A stretch of 10,049 nt of DNA, from the NCBI GenBank assembly GCA_024641255.1, contig JAHEDL010000002.1, positions 1-10,049 on the forward strand, written 5' to 3'. This DNA is from Pseudorhodobacter sp. Its GTDB lineage: Bacteria > Pseudomonadota > Alphaproteobacteria > Rhodobacterales > Rhodobacteraceae. Shown here in pieces: positions 1-6,185 of this stretch; within the stretch, counting starts at the first letter, position 1, and each line of letters starts with the position of its first letter. The position numbers and the translations under genes are program-made. Under the pieces are notes generated by a model. That model did not search any database. It saw only the letters and a list, made by a program, of their open reading frames with translations, and was not told the origin of the DNA.

Positions 1-175
1 CCGAAGGTTGTCCGGTGGCCGGATTGCGGGCGTGCAGGTGCAAAATGGCCGCCCCTGCCTTGGCCGCGCCAATCGCGCTTGCAGCAATTTCGGCCCCGGT
101 GATCGGCAGATAGGGCGACATCGACGGCGTATGAATCGATCCGGTGATGGCACAGGAAATGATGATCTTAGACAT
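1..175 (-). CDS. BKACE family (3-keto-5-aminohexanoate cleavage-like) enzyme, N-terminal part
   Basis: Only the first 58 residues are inside the window; the gene continues past the left edge. The reverse-strand reading starts MSKIIISCAITGSIHTPSM and continues with SPYLPIT and AAILHLHARNPATG. This is the characteristic N-terminus of the BKACE (DUF849, PF05853) TIM-barrel family. These zinc enzymes condense a beta-keto acid with acetyl-CoA and cleave it to an acetoacetyl product and a new CoA ester. The prototype acts in lysine fermentation, and other members act on dehydrocarnitine and various beta-keto acids. The HLH pair (His46, His48) matches the first two zinc ligands; the third ligand lies outside the window. 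The start is supported by a purine-rich AAGGGGGG ribosome site at 180-187. The gene is divergent from the serine hydrolase gene. The substrate cannot be told from this fragment. Confidence 0.88.
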   Translation of the reverse strand, partial: MSKIIISCAITGSIHTPSMSPYLPITGAEIAASAIGAAKAGAAILHLHARNPATGQPS

Positions 176-251
176 GCAGCCCCCCTTGGTCGCGCGCAGT
201 CTGGCACGAAGTTTCCCCACCCAAAAGCCCCCATCCGGCGCGACCATCCCC

Positions 252-270
252 GCAAGGGCCTTCCCCTTGC
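252..270. promoter_or_regulatory. hairpin in the divergent gap between BKACE gene and serine hydrolase
   Basis: GCAAGGG (252-258) and CCCTTGC (264-270) form a perfect 7-bp inverted repeat around a 5-nt CCTTC loop. It sits in the 136-bp gap (176-311) between two divergent start codons, so it could be an operator for a shared regulator or a 5' leader structure of the serine hydrolase mRNA. No convincing -35/-10 pair is visible in this gap. No U-tract follows, so it is not a standard terminator. Confidence 0.3.
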
Positions 271-301
271 CCGCGCGCAGCCCTAGGTTTGCCGCGAAAC
301 C

Positions 302-306
302 GGAGG
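302..306 (+). promoter_or_regulatory. ribosome binding site fixing the serine hydrolase start
   Basis: GGAGG lies 5 nt before the ATG at 312. The reading frame is open back to an ATG at 144, but that longer start has no comparable site and would add 56 residues of low-complexity, non-family sequence overlapping the divergent gene. The site therefore decides for 312. Confidence 0.7.
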
Positions 307-311
307 CCGCG

Positions 312-1238
312 ATGTTCTTCACCCAAACGCCAGACTGGCTTGCCCTTGGGGCTGACATTACCTCGGCACTGACCACGCGCTTTGCCGGGGTGGGGCTGCA
401 AAGTGATCGTTTCGGTCTTGTCTTGCTGACACACGATGCGCAGGGGCCGCAAGGCTTTGCCCATCGTGGCGACTGGCGCTGTTACCCGTGTTCGTTGGTG
501 AAATCCTTCCACCTGATCCACGGCCTTGCGGCGCTGGAAACAGGCAGGGTCGAGCCGCACGGCGAGATGGACCGGGCGCTGCGCGACATGATCCGCTGGT
601 CGTCGAACACTGCCACCAACTATGTGATCGACCTGATCACCGGAACCACTGGCGATACCCTGCTGCACGGGGCGGAATATCTGGATTGGGCGTCAAAGCG
701 CGAAAGGCTGAACCGGTTTTTCTGGGCGCTGGGCTGGCCGGAATGGCAGGGTTGCAACATCAATCAAAAGCTGATGGACGACACCCGCTATGGCCGCGAG
801 GCACAGTTTGCCGGTGCCGATGGCGCGCATCTGAACGTGCTGACACCGCTGGCTGCGGCGCGGCTGCTGTGGGAACTGTTTGACGGGGATCTGCCGCTGT
901 CGCCGCCGCTGATAGCGCGGGCGCAGGCGATTTTGCAGCGTGATCCGGCAGGGGGCGATGCGCCGAACCCCAACTATCAACTGGCAGAGTTTCTGGGTGG
1001 CGATCTGCCCGCCAATACCGCCATCTGGTCAAAGGCGGGGCATAACCTGTGGACGGGCGATGCCAAGACCAGTTGGTATAAACATGATATGCTGCGGCTG
1101 GCGGCACCGGGCCGTAAGCCGCTGATCGTGGTGCTGATGACCGCAGGCATCGACCTTGCGCAGACCCATCCGCAGGCCTTTCCGGCGATGGGTCGGCTGA
1201 TTTGGGATATGACAAAGGAGATTACCCGTGTCGCATAA
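312..1238 (+). CDS. class A beta-lactamase-like serine hydrolase, no visible signal peptide
   Basis: This 308-residue protein resembles the class A beta-lactamase / DD-peptidase-like superfamily (Beta-lactamase2, PF13354). Three active-site elements appear in order. SLVK at residues 61-64 gives the nucleophile Ser61 and base Lys64. SSN at 97-99, within WSSNTATNYVIDL, corresponds to the SDN loop. KAG at 241-243 corresponds to KTG. An omega-loop glutamate is not recognisable. The N-terminus (MFFTQTPDWLALG) has no hydrophobic export signal, so the protein looks cytoplasmic, unlike true beta-lactamases. The gene overlaps pip by 11 bp, implying co-transcription and translational coupling, and it sits in a peptide-hydrolysis neighbourhood. 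By inference it is an amidase, esterase or peptidase on a small substrate. A role in antibiotic resistance is not supported. Start chosen from the GGAGG at 302-306. Confidence 0.8.
   Translation: MFFTQTPDWLALGADITSALTTRFAGVGLQSDRFGLVLLTHDAQGPQGFAHRGDWRCYPCSLVKSFHLIHGLAALETGRVEPHGEMDRALRDMIRWSSNTATNYVIDLITGTTGDTLLHGAEYLDWASKRERLNRFFWALGWPEWQGCNINQKLMDDTRYGREAQFAGADGAHLNVLTPLAAARLLWELFDGDLPLSPPLIARAQAILQRDPAGGDAPNPNYQLAEFLGGDLPANTAIWSKAGHNLWTGDAKTSWYKHDMLRLAAPGRKPLIVVLMTAGIDLAQTHPQAFPAMGRLIWDMTKEITRVA
1214..1220 (+). promoter_or_regulatory. ribosome binding site for the GTG start of pip
   Basis: AAAGGAG ends 7 nt before a GTG at 1228. It lies inside the last codons of the serine hydrolase gene. 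Its strength and spacing support the non-ATG start and suggest coupled translation with the upstream gene. Confidence 0.75.
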
Positions 1239-2196
1239 CACTTTGCCGCGCCGCCCGCTTTATCCCGCAATCACGCCCTATCGCACTGGGCGGCTGCGCG
1301 TCTCGGACCTGCACGAGATATATTTCGAAGAATGTGGTAACCCGAACGGCAAGCCTGCTTTGGTGCTGCATGGTGGTCCGGGCGGCGGCATTTCGCCCTT
1401 CCTGCGCCAAGGCCATGACCCGGCGCGCTATCGCATCATCTTGTTTGATCAGCGCGGCTGCGGCCAATCTACGCCGCATGCCAGCCTGCAAGAAAACACC
1501 ACCTGGGATCTGGTGGCCGACATCGAAAAGCTGCGGGCGCATCTGGGCGTTGATCGCTGGCAGGTGGTGGGCGGCAGCTGGGGGTCTACCTTGGCGCTGA
1601 CCTATGCCATCACCCATCCGGCGCAGGTCAGCGAATTGGTGCTGCGCGGTATCTTTATGCTGCGCAAGTTCGAGATTGACTGGTTCTATCAATCCGGCGC
1701 GTCGATGCTGTTTCCCGATGCGTGGCAAGATTATCTGGCCCCTATTCCGCCCGCCGAACGCGGTGATCTGGTGAAAGCCTATTACAAACGCTTGGCTGGC
1801 CCGAATAATGCGGCAAAATCGGCTTGCGCCGCAGCGTGGAGCCGGTGGGAAGGCACCACCCTGTCGCTGCTGCCCAATCCCGCCCGCGCCGATGACTTTG
1901 CCGCAGCCCATTTCGCGGCGGCGATGGCGGCGATTGAATGTCATTATTTCAGCCACGGCGGTTTCTTTGGCCGCGACGACTGGATCTTGGCCAATGCCCG
2001 CGATCTGGCGGCAATTCCGGCGGTGATCATCCATGGCCGCTATGACGTTTGCACGCCGATGCAAAACGCCTGGGATCTGCACAAGGTCTGGCGCGAGGCG
2101 CGGCTGCAGATCATCGAAGACGCGGGTCACACCGGCACCGAACCCGGCATCGCCGATGCGATGGTGCGCGCAACCGATGGCTTTGCCGCAGGTTAA
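1228..2196 (+). CDS. pip: prolyl aminopeptidase (proline iminopeptidase), S33 family
   Basis: This 322-residue alpha/beta hydrolase removes an N-terminal proline from peptides in the cytoplasm. The N-terminus (RRPLYPAITPYRTGRLRVSD) is the usual Pip opening. The oxyanion-hole motif HGGPGGG is at residues 48-54 and is followed by FDQRGCGQSTPH (73-84), a Pip signature. The nucleophile elbow is GGSWGS (115-120) with Ser117. The acid is Asp273 in GRYDVCTP and the base is His301 in GHTGTEPG. The length is typical and no catalytic residue is missing. Translation starts at GTG with a strong ribosome site 7 nt upstream. It is the second gene of a two-gene unit with the serine hydrolase and ends against a convergent dipeptidase gene. 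Pip fits a locus that breaks down imported peptides, because proline peptides resist most other peptidases. Confidence 0.95.
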   Translation: MSHNTLPRRPLYPAITPYRTGRLRVSDLHEIYFEECGNPNGKPALVLHGGPGGGISPFLRQGHDPARYRIILFDQRGCGQSTPHASLQENTTWDLVADIEKLRAHLGVDRWQVVGGSWGSTLALTYAITHPAQVSELVLRGIFMLRKFEIDWFYQSGASMLFPDAWQDYLAPIPPAERGDLVKAYYKRLAGPNNAAKSACAAAWSRWEGTTLSLLPNPARADDFAAAHFAAAMAAIECHYFSHGGFFGRDDWILANARDLAAIPAVIIHGRYDVCTPMQNAWDLHKVWREARLQIIEDAGHTGTEPGIADAMVRATDGFAAG

Positions 2197-2203
2197 GGGC
2201 AGG

Positions 2204-2265
2204 GTGGGGGCGCTGCCCCCACGGCACATTGGCGCCGCCAATGCACCTTCCCCCGGGATATTTTT
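2204..2265. terminator. probable terminator between convergent genes
   Basis: Two GC-rich hairpins (2204-2222 and 2227-2243) lie 7 nt beyond the pip stop. A TTTTT tract occurs only further on, at 2261-2265, so the classic hairpin-U-run arrangement is loose. Both hairpins also form in transcripts from the minus strand, after the dipeptidase stop at 2280. A bidirectional terminator is the simplest role. Confidence 0.5.
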
Positions 2266-2277
2266 GCCAAGATGAAG
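2204..2277 (+). repeat. hairpin-plus-motif intergenic element, copy A
   Basis: This element fills the 83-bp gap between the convergent pip and dipeptidase stops. It has an 8-bp perfect stem (GTGGGGGC 2204-2211 / GCCCCCAC 2215-2222, loop GCT) and a 7-bp perfect stem (CATTGGC 2227-2233 / GCCAATG 2237-2243, loop GCC). These are followed by CCCCCGGGATATTTTTGCCA and AGATGAAG at 2250-2277. The same order of C5/G5 hairpin then C5G-GGATATTT-GCCAA motif recurs on the minus strand at 8693-8743. From memory, similar motifs are common between genes in Rhodobacteraceae, so this is probably a dispersed family member. Confidence 0.6.
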
Positions 2278-2279
2278 GG

Positions 2280-3320
2280 CTAGCCGATGACGCGGGCCAG
2301 CACATCAAGCCAGTTTGACCAGCAGATCTTGCGGGTCAGGTCATCACCATAGTGTTGGCGCAGGGCGGCGGTCAGCTTTGGCAGCCCGGCTGCATCTTTG
2401 AGGAAGGCAGGCATCATGGCACCGTCGAAATCCGACCCCAGCGCCACGCCGGTTTCGCCCAGTGCCGCCAGCAGATGATCAAGGTGGCGCAGCATGTCGT
2501 CTGGTCCGGTGGCGGGATTTTTCACCCCATCCAGCCGCAGGAACTGACAGCCGAAGTTCAGCCCGACCAGACCGCCGCGTTCGGCCATGGCGGCAAGTTG
2601 GCGGTCGGTCAGGTTGCGGGTAGATGCAGTAACGGCATGGGCGCCGGAATGGGTGGCGACCAAGGGTTTGGTCGAGGTTTTCGCCACATCCCAAAACCCC
2701 GCTTCGTTCAGGTGGCTCAGGTCGATCAGCACCCCCAGCCGATCACAGTCAGCCACCAGCCGCAGCCCCGCCGCCGTCAGCCCCGGCCCGGTATCGGGCG
2801 AGGCGGGGAAGTTGAAGGGCACGCCATGGCCAAAGATGTTCGGCCTGCTCCACACCGGACCAAGCGAGCGTAACCCGGCGGCATGATAGACCTGCAGCGC
2901 GTTCAGGTCGGCATCAATGCCTTCGCAGCCTTCGATATGCAACAGCGCCGCAATCGCCGCATCCGCGCGGGCGGCGGTGATGTCGGCCGCACTGCGGCAC
3001 AGCCGGATCGCATCGGGGCGGGTGGCGACCATGCGCTGCAATACCGCGATCTGCCCAAGGGTGTCGGCCATCGCGCCTGCCGAATCAATCGCCGGAAAGG
3101 CGCGGTACATTGCCATCGGATCGGGGCTTTGGGCAGGATCGTTGCGCGGCCAGACCGCGAAAAATCCACCGCCAAAGCCGCCGGCGCGGCATTTCGCAAG
3201 ATCGATCGCGCCATCGCGGCCGGTAAAAAATGTCGCACCATCAGCAGAATTTTCCCGCCGAAGGCAGGACAACAGATCATTGTGCCCGTCAAATATCAAA
3301 AAGTCAGACAATTTGCCCAT
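2280..3320 (-). CDS. M19 metallodipeptidase (renal/membrane dipeptidase family), first paralogue
   Basis: This 346-residue dinuclear zinc dipeptidase hydrolyses dipeptides. The family is notable for tolerating a D-amino acid at the C-terminal position. Expected metal and catalytic residues are all present: H13 and D15 in FDGHNDLL, bridging E130 in LLHIEG, H203 in DLSHLNE, H224 in VATHSGAH, and the SDFDG motif at 296-300. The H203-H224 spacing of 21 matches that in the human enzyme. There is no signal peptide or lipid anchor, so it is probably cytoplasmic. The start at 3320 (MGKLSDFLIFDGHNDLL) puts the metal motif at the usual distance from the N-terminus. A longer frame opens with TTG at 3404 but adds 28 residues of unrelated sequence. 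The ribosome site is weak for either start. It is transcribed divergently from the peptide importer and is a clear paralogue of the dipeptidase at 8767-9825. Confidence 0.93.
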   Translation of the reverse strand: MGKLSDFLIFDGHNDLLSCLRRENSADGATFFTGRDGAIDLAKCRAGGFGGGFFAVWPRNDPAQSPDPMAMYRAFPAIDSAGAMADTLGQIAVLQRMVATRPDAIRLCRSAADITAARADAAIAALLHIEGCEGIDADLNALQVYHAAGLRSLGPVWSRPNIFGHGVPFNFPASPDTGPGLTAAGLRLVADCDRLGVLIDLSHLNEAGFWDVAKTSTKPLVATHSGAHAVTASTRNLTDRQLAAMAERGGLVGLNFGCQFLRLDGVKNPATGPDDMLRHLDHLLAALGETGVALGSDFDGAMMPAFLKDAAGLPKLTAALRQHYGDDLTRKICWSNWLDVLARVIG

Positions 3321-3468
3321 CCTTGCGCCATTCTGCTGTGCGTGTCGGTTTCGACCCGTGTCAGCCTGTTGACAAGCAAGGCCAGAAGTTGCCCAATCGG
3401 TCAAGATTTAAGCCGGGACTCAACCGGCTGGCAGCCGCCAAGTTAATGATAAAACAGGGAGTTTATGA
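3321..3468. promoter_or_regulatory. divergent promoter region of dipeptidase and peptide importer
   Basis: This 148-bp gap separates two divergent start codons and must hold the importer promoter and the first dipeptidase's promoter. A perfect -35-like TTGACA is at 3369-3374 on the plus strand. A TTGACC on the minus strand is at 3404-3399. They face each other, forming an inverted TTGAC/GTCAA pair. Matching -10 boxes at 16-18 bp are poor on both strands, so the exact promoters are uncertain. The AT-rich stretch 3441-3454 is too near the ribosome site (GGGAG 3457-3461) to be a convincing -10. Confidence 0.5.
3425..3437. promoter_or_regulatory. 13-bp palindrome, candidate operator
   Basis: CGGCTG (3425-3430) and CAGCCG (3432-3437) form a perfect dyad around a single G. 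It lies 31 nt before the binding-protein start codon, downstream of the -35-like box at 3369. That is a plausible position for a repressor or for a leader hairpin. No regulator gene is present in the window, so no protein can be assigned. Confidence 0.35.
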
Positions 3469-5079
3469 ATGATTCATCAACCGATGCTGCGCCGTGTTGG
3501 CGCTGTTGCCATCGCCGCGCTTATGCTGGGCACCGCCCCGGCGGCGCTTTTCGCGGAAACCCCGGCAGATACGCTGGTGATCGCCAGCGCCATCGACGAC
3601 ATCGTGTCGCTTGACCCGCATGAGGCGTATGAATTCTCGGGTCTGGATCTGGTCAACAACACCTATGACGGTCTGGTCGAAATCAACCCCGAAACCCTGC
3701 AGCTTGAACCCGGTCTGGCCGAAAGCTGGACCGTTGCCGAAGACGGCATGACCTATACGTTCAAGATGAAAGCCGGCATCACCTTTTCGTCGGGCAACCC
3801 CGTGCGGGCCGAAGACGCTGCCTATTCGCTGCAGCGCGCGGTCAAGCTGAACAAGACCCCGGCCTTCATTCTGAACCAGTTCGGGTGGACCGCTGAAACC
3901 GTCGACAGCATGATTTCGGGGGCGGGCGACACGCTGACCATCAAGGTCGACAAGCCCTATGCGCCGACCTTCCTGTATAACTGCCTGACCGCTGGCGTGG
4001 CGTCGATTGTGGATGCCGAAACCGTCAAAACCCACGAGGTCGTGACCGATGGCGTCAGCGATATGGGCAATGAATGGCTGAAGACCAATTCGGCCGGCAC
4101 CGGCGCCTATATTCTGAAATCCTTCAAAGCCAACGAAGGCTATGTGCTAGAGGCGCGTCCGGGCTATTGGCGCGGCGATGCCAAGATCGCCAAGATCTTC
4201 ATGCAGCACGTTCCCGAAGCCGCGACCGAACGCTTGCAGCTTGAAAAAGGCGACGTTGATATCGCGCGGTCGATGACCCCGACCGATGTTGCCGGTCTGG
4301 AAGGCAATGCCGATGTTGCTATTCAAAGCGACGTGGGCGGGCAGGTGTATTACCTGTCGTTCAACCAGAAGAACGAAAACTACAAGAACGCCAAGTTCTT
4401 GGACGCGATGCGCTGGGCGATCGATTACCAGGGCATGGCCGACACCATCATGAAAGGCGCGGTCATTCCGCATCAGGCGTTCTTGCCGCAGGGCTATCTG
4501 GGCGCGCTGGATGATCTGCCCTATTCGCTGGACATCGAAAAAGCCAAGGCGCTGCTGGCGGAATCGGGCATCACCGATCCGAAAGTCACGCTGTCGGTCC
4601 GCAACTCTGCCGACCGGATGGATGTGGCGCAATCGATCCAGAACACCTTTGGTCAGGCCGGTATCACGGTTGAACTGAAAACCGGCGAAGGCGCGGAACA
4701 GCTGAAAGAATACCGCGCCCGTCTGCATGACGCGACACTGCAAACCTGGGGCCCGGATTATCCCGATCCGAACACCAACTCGTCGACCTTCGCCGAAAAC
4801 CCCGACAACTCGGACGAGGCGGGCAACACCGGCTATCTGGCATGGCGCAACGCCTATGATCCGGGCGAAATGACTGCGGAATCGAAAGCCGCCGTGCTGG
4901 AACAAGATCCGGCAAAGCGGGTCGAGATGTATGCAGCGCTGCAGCAGAAGCATCGCCAGACCTCGCCCTTCATCGTGATGTTCCAGCAGGCCCGCCAGAC
5001 CGGCGTGCGCGCCAACGTCAAGGGCTTCTACACCGGTGGCGCCGTGGATGCGGCGGCTTACTGGCTGGCCACGAAGTAA
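3469..5079 (+). CDS. peptide ABC transporter periplasmic substrate-binding protein (SBP family 5)
   Basis: This 536-residue solute receptor belongs to the DppA/OppA family (SBP_bac_5). It captures a peptide in the periplasm and delivers it to the permeases encoded downstream. A Sec signal peptide is evident: RR near residue 8, a hydrophobic stretch at about 11-27, and a likely cleavage after Ala29 (ALFA|ET). No lipobox cysteine is present, so it is soluble rather than a lipoprotein. The family region GLAESWTVAEDGMTYTFKM occurs near residues 78-96, and TWGPDYPDPN lies in the C-terminal half. Length is normal. The ATG at 3469 has GGGAG at 3457-3461, 7 nt upstream. A second ATG at 3484 would still leave a signal peptide. 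It is the first gene of the importer operon and is followed by a strong hairpin. Ligand specificity (di-, oligopeptide or other) cannot be read by eye. Confidence 0.93.
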   Translation: MIHQPMLRRVGAVAIAALMLGTAPAALFAETPADTLVIASAIDDIVSLDPHEAYEFSGLDLVNNTYDGLVEINPETLQLEPGLAESWTVAEDGMTYTFKMKAGITFSSGNPVRAEDAAYSLQRAVKLNKTPAFILNQFGWTAETVDSMISGAGDTLTIKVDKPYAPTFLYNCLTAGVASIVDAETVKTHEVVTDGVSDMGNEWLKTNSAGTGAYILKSFKANEGYVLEARPGYWRGDAKIAKIFMQHVPEAATERLQLEKGDVDIARSMTPTDVAGLEGNADVAIQSDVGGQVYYLSFNQKNENYKNAKFLDAMRWAIDYQGMADTIMKGAVIPHQAFLPQGYLGALDDLPYSLDIEKAKALLAESGITDPKVTLSVRNSADRMDVAQSIQNTFGQAGITVELKTGEGAEQLKEYRARLHDATLQTWGPDYPDPNTNSSTFAENPDNSDEAGNTGYLAWRNAYDPGEMTAESKAAVLEQDPAKRVEMYAALQQKHRQTSPFIVMFQQARQTGVRANVKGFYTGGAVDAAAYWLATK

Positions 5080-5085
5080 GCAGTG

Positions 5086-5115
5086 CTGGCCCCGAAGCAA
5101 TTCGGGGCCAGTTTT
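5086..5115 (+). terminator. GCAA-loop hairpin after the binding-protein gene, partial terminator or mRNA stabiliser
   Basis: CTGGCCCCGAA (5086-5096) and TTCGGGGCCAG (5101-5111) form a perfect 11-bp stem closed by the GNRA tetraloop GCAA, followed by TTTTCCC. It sits 6 nt after the binding-protein stop and 9 nt before the first permease ATG. Such a structure can terminate part of the transcription, or shield the binding-protein mRNA from 3' decay, so that the receptor is made in excess over the membrane components. The U-run is only four long, which suits partial read-through. Confidence 0.75.
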
Positions 5116-5120
5116 CCCGC

Positions 5121-6185
5121 ATGGAACCCGCATCCCTCCCCGCCGAGCCGTCACGGCTTGCACGTCTGTTGCGTCAGCTTGGCGCGACGGCGTTTTCGCT
5201 TTGCATCACCTTCATCGGCCTGCTGGCCGTGACCTTTGTCATCAGCCGCGTGGTGCCAATTGATCCGGTCACCTCGATCCTTGGCAACCGCGCCAGTCAG
5301 GCCCAGATTGACGATGCGCGCGAGGCGCTGGGTCTGAACGAACCGATGTGGAAGCAGTTCGGTATCTATCTTGGCGACACGTTGCGCGGCGATCTTGGCA
5401 CCTCGATCCGCACCCGCGAACCGGTGTTGCAAGAGGTCGGCCAACGCTTCCCCGCCACGCTGGAACTTGCCACGCTGGCCACCTTGCTTGGTGTGTTGAT
5501 CGGCCTGCCTGCCGGAGTGATTGCCGCCACAAGGCCGGGGTCGCCTTATGATCAGGCGGTGCGCTTGATCGGGCTGATGGGCTATTCGATGCCGGTGTTC
5601 TGGCTGGGGCTGATCGGGCTGTTGCTGTTTTATGGGACTTTGGGCTGGGTCGGCGGGCCGGGGCGGCTGGATGCCGTCTATCAGATGTCCTATGACTTTG
5701 AAGTGACGCAATATACCGGCATGATCATGCTGGACACCGCGCTGAATGGCCGCTGGGATATGTTTGCCAACGCGTTTTCCCACATCATCCTGCCCGCCGG
5801 AATTCTGGCCTATATCTCGATGGCCTATATCAGTCGGATGACCCGTAGCTTCATGATGAACGAACTGGGGCAGGAATATATCACCACCGCCCGCGTCAAG
5901 GGCATGCCGGAACGCCGCGTCGTCTGGGTGCATGCGCTGAAAAACGTCATGGTGCCGCTGATCACCGTGATTGCGCTGTCTTACGCTTATCTCTTGGAAG
6001 GGGCGGTGTTGACAGAAACCATTTTCGCTTGGCCGGGCTTGGGCAGCTATATCACCGATGCGCTGCAAGTTGCCGATATGCCCGCCGTTCTGGGCGGCAC
6101 CGTGGTGGTGGGCGTGGCCTATATCGGGCTGAACATGCTGTCTGACCTGCTTTATCGCCTTGTCGATCCAAGGGCCCGCACATGA
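5121..6185 (+). CDS. peptide ABC transporter permease, DppB/OppB type
   Basis: This 354-residue inner-membrane protein is the first of two permeases forming the peptide channel. Hydrophobic segments lie at about 23-43, 115-137, 146-174, 219-238, 275-295 and 322-345, matching the six-helix DppB topology. A periplasmic loop carries the family ALGLNEPMWKQFGIYLGD-type sequence (from residue 69). The cytoplasmic EAA coupling loop, which contacts the ATPases, is at about 252-275 (EYITTARVKGMPERRVVWVH). The start at 5121 has no proper Shine-Dalgarno sequence. The only G-rich stretch upstream is locked in the 3' arm of the hairpin at 5101-5111. Its stop overlaps the next start by 4 bp (ATGA), indicating coupled translation. 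Confidence 0.93.
   Translation: MEPASLPAEPSRLARLLRQLGATAFSLCITFIGLLAVTFVISRVVPIDPVTSILGNRASQAQIDDAREALGLNEPMWKQFGIYLGDTLRGDLGTSIRTREPVLQEVGQRFPATLELATLATLLGVLIGLPAGVIAATRPGSPYDQAVRLIGLMGYSMPVFWLGLIGLLLFYGTLGWVGGPGRLDAVYQMSYDFEVTQYTGMIMLDTALNGRWDMFANAFSHIILPAGILAYISMAYISRMTRSFMMNELGQEYITTARVKGMPERRVVWVHALKNVMVPLITVIALSYAYLLEGAVLTETIFAWPGLGSYITDALQVADMPAVLGGTVVVGVAYIGLNMLSDLLYRLVDPRART

Noticed and set aside
144..311. N-terminal extension of the serine hydrolase from an upstream ATG at 144
   Set aside because: It overlaps the divergent BKACE gene, has no ribosome site and no family-like sequence. GGAGG at 302-306 supports the start at 312.
312..1238. An antibiotic-resistance beta-lactamase
   Set aside because: There is no export signal, KTG is replaced by KAG, no omega-loop glutamate is visible, and the context is peptide catabolism. 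Only the fold is shared.
1222..2241. Long open frame antisense to pip (339 codons)
   Set aside because: It is a GC-rich shadow of a clearly recognisable pip gene; its translation is arginine/histidine-rich with no domain pattern.
3321..3404. 28-residue N-terminal extension of the first dipeptidase from a TTG at 3404
   Set aside because: The extra residues do not match the family, and the paralogue begins directly before the FDGHNDLL motif. It would also consume much of the divergent promoter region.
4147..5163. Long open frame antisense to the binding-protein gene (338 codons)
   Set aside because: It is a shadow of a well-supported SBP gene and has no ribosome site or recognisable motif.
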